Notes under the pieces: model-generated
Seen by the model: the letters and a program-made list of their open reading frames with translations, nothing else
What the model was told of the DNA's origin: nothing
Databases searched by the model: none
Made by a program: the position numbers and the translations under genes
Shown here: in pieces, positions 61,701-64,000 of the stretch
Numbering within the stretch: position 1 is the stretch's first letter
Layout: every line of letters begins with the position of its first letter
Origin: Gymnogyps californianus
Lineage: Eukaryota > Chordata > Aves > Accipitriformes > Cathartidae
Direction: 5' to 3'
NCBI RefSeq assembly: GCF_018139145.2
Contig: NC_059480.1
Span: 18,476,428-18,540,427, forward strand
DNA: 64,000 nucleotides

Positions 61701-64000
61701 TTTCCCTTTGGTTGACTGATCGATTTTCCCCTTCTGTTCCTTGAAAAGCTGCTACAGCGAGTCCACTGATGAGAGCCACCCTGGCTAACCCGCTCTGAAC
61801 CTGGCCAGTGAGTCAGTCCTGGCTGCAGCAGATGTTTCTGATTTTAAAGGGAACGGGGAGTTTTATCATCCCAGTATGCGTGTGCTCCCTCCCACTGCCC
61901 GGCTTCCTAGGAATGAGTCCGAGGCTGGAAACTTGCATTTGGTTTCTGGAAGCACTTTATTAGCCGAAGAGGCAAAACAAAACCAAGGGCTCTCACAAGC
62001 AGGAGGTTAGATCTTCCCGTGTCCAAAGCGAATCCACCATGCAGAGGAGCCAGCTGCTAAGCAGTGTGTCCAGCCATGGTTACAGGTCCATGAGTTTTAT
62101 AATGCCAGGATAATGATGTGTAGGAAACCCCCCAGTCCCAGCAGTGCATTCTCTTACTTTGGTTTTCCCTTGCTGCCCACCACTTTGGCGTCCTGGGACG
62201 TGTGGCTGCCTGCGGGGAGAGCCGATAGCATGGAGGGGGGCTGTTGGGCAGTGCTGGAGCAAAGTCTCAAGCTGCATACGGTAGCGCTGGAGATTTCGCA
62301 TGTAGGACTTGGAAATAGGGAGAGAGAAATCCTCTGTCTGTGATTTGATTTGAAATGCAGACCCACAGCTGCGACATTGTGGGTATCAGCCTTTCACTCA
62401 AGGAAGTGCCCTTTCCAGTACCTCTTGGGCCCTGCTAGGCTTGTGGGGGGAGATGATGTCTTTTATTAGTCTGACTGATAGAGGGGGATGAAAACCAGAC
62501 AAGCTCTCACCACCCAAGCCTTTCTTCAGCCCTCGTTTCTATGATACGTTCATTAGAAAGGATTTCCTGGGGGCTGTAGGTCCTTTTTTTCACTGTGAAA
62601 GTTTTTTCCCCTAGCCCTGCTGGGTCTCTCCAACTGCATTTCTAGATTCAACTACATTTATACACCCTCCCTGTTCCAGCTTTATGATCCCTGTATAAGC
62701 CCAGGTGACTTTATTTCCGCCTGCAGTAAAATCAAGCTGAATGATGTGATCCCCAACATAGGCACATCCTTAGCAATTTGCTAAGGAAACCACTTCATGC
62801 TGGAGGTGATATCCCTCGGCAGTGTTTCAGCTAGCCGGATTTCTGCGTGCCGTGGCACTCCACAGGGCAGCTGGCAGACGCCGCTGTCTCTTGGCAGACA
62901 GTCATGGGAAGGGCAAAGCATTTAAAAGATGCCAGGCAACCTCTGGATTATTTGAGGTGATGCTATGCAACCCTGATATTTTGCAAATCTGGGCATTAAA
63001 GACGTACTTAGGGAAATCTCCTCTCATCCTGCGTCTCCTTCAGAAAGAGATGGAGATAATCCTATTGCAAAAGCTCCTTCTGGGCAGCCCCTGGAATAAC
63101 TCCTGAAACATCTCGCTCTCCAAGTGTGACACGATTGTGACATCTTTGTGTGTTAAATGCTGGGCTTGCAACTACTAAGAATCCTTTCAGCCTGGGACCG
63201 TATCATGTTAAGGAAAAAGGAAATGTGCATTTGTAACTTAAACTTCTGTGCTCTGTGACAGTTGGTTTATTCTCCGTGTAGAATGTGAAGAGGAATCGTG
63301 ATGTTAAAGCAGAGGGAGGCAGTTAGCCAAGACTGTTGTGATGTTGAAAACAGGTTTCCTCTTTTAATTCAGTAAGGTAGATAAAATTGAAATACCTTCA
63401 ATGCAAGGTCACATTGTCTTATGTTATGTATGTATTTGCTGAGCCCAGGAAAAGGTTGATTGAAGTCTTGCTCTCCTGTGAGGCTTCCTCCATGGCTTGG
63501 GTGAAGTTACTTTGCCTGAAGTTTCTCTCCTGTAAAACAAGGGTAGCGCGGGTTGATGCTTCCCTATTTAACAGTAGGTTTGTTACAGCTAATTGCTTGG
63601 TGAGTGTTTAGTGCTGTAATTATGATCTGAGTTAAAGCTTTGCTTGTGTTTCACATCATTGAAAGCTCTTCCATAGAATTATAGCCTCTTGAATTGGATA
63701 TTAATCCTGCTCAAGTACACTTAAAACAAGCATCCTGTTGTTTTGTTCAGGCTATTCTTCATGGATGGGCTTTCATGTTTCATGTAGGCATTTTTCTAGC
63801 AGACTGTTATTGCTGCAGGAGATGTGAAGGGAAAGAGGATGTGCTAAGGCGCAGAAATATTCGATAAGTACAGACCATTATCAGATAATCAATCGGGGGG
63901 GGGAGAGAGAGAGAAAAGCTAGTAACTGCAGCTTTTAATTTGGGTGGAATAGGGCATAGGAGCTTTTATTAAATTACTAGCACTTTGTTCACTGTGACCT
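58729..64000 (+). other. DIS3L2: DIS3L2 intron, first 5.3 kb
   Basis: This intron opens with the strong donor GTAAGG and runs off the window without reaching the next exon, which should start with the VVPMLP block of the RNB domain. I searched for that block and did not see it. The stretch holds short GGT and AGT triplet runs near 59139-59193, poly-T near 60462-60472, and a terminal polypurine tract (63895-63918). No gene or LINE fragment is recognised. Confidence 0.87.
63895..63918. repeat. G-run and GA polypurine tract
   Basis: Nine Gs are followed by (AG)n and A4G, making 24 consecutive purines. It is a simple sequence and a possible local assembly or sequencing weak spot. Confidence 0.85.

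Noticed and set aside
1..64000. CRISPR arrays, prokaryotic operons, rRNA or tRNA genes
   Set aside because: No regularly spaced repeats, operon-like gene packing, cloverleaf or rRNA motifs were seen; the window is intron-rich vertebrate DNA.
58729..64000. Next DIS3L2 exon (VVPMLP block)
   Set aside because: I could not find a matching open segment with splice sites, so the exon is probably beyond the window.

Overview
This is a vertebrate nuclear window, most likely from a bird. It consists almost entirely of introns of one plus-strand gene, DIS3L2, which encodes the cytoplasmic 3'-to-5' exoribonuclease that degrades uridylated RNAs. The avian assignment rests on CR1 LINE fragments, the low density of other interspersed repeats, and DIS3L2 exon translations that are close to mammalian ones without matching them. 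The species cannot be told from this sequence alone, and a crocodilian or turtle is not formally excluded.

Six coding exons are clear, at 2999-3233, 16110-16216, 17414-17661, 24388-24561, 40498-40577 and 58616-58728. A seventh, a 12-nt microexon at 15897-15908, is possible. All have AG/GT borders and their phases (0, 1, 0, 2, 2, 1, 0) join into one open frame of 319 codons, or 323 with the microexon. The first two exons encode the acidic, poorly conserved insertion after the first part of cold-shock domain 1. The third and fourth encode the end of CSD1 and CSD2. The fifth carries the catalytic aspartate cluster of the RNB domain, and the sixth continues that domain. The 5' end of the gene (start codon, first half of CSD1) and the 3' end (rest of RNB, S1 domain, stop) lie outside the window.

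The introns measure about 12.9, 1.2, 6.7, 15.9 and 18.0 kb, with partial introns at both edges. They hold a CR1 fragment on the minus strand (about 28867-29705), a CR1 3' end on the plus strand (about 34279-34597), and an older CR1/L3-like 3' end near 32100-32357. They also hold a diverged ~120-bp direct repeat pair (6806 and 7858), a few short tandem repeats and microsatellites, and a CpG-dense patch (14699-15090). No rRNA, tRNA, CRISPR or bacterial-type operon was seen. I found no convincing new biological system.

The items most worth a second look are the microexon, the CpG-dense patch with two hairpins, an unidentified coding-like stretch near 21490-21830, and a few other unexplained exon-like or coding-like stretches inside the introns.
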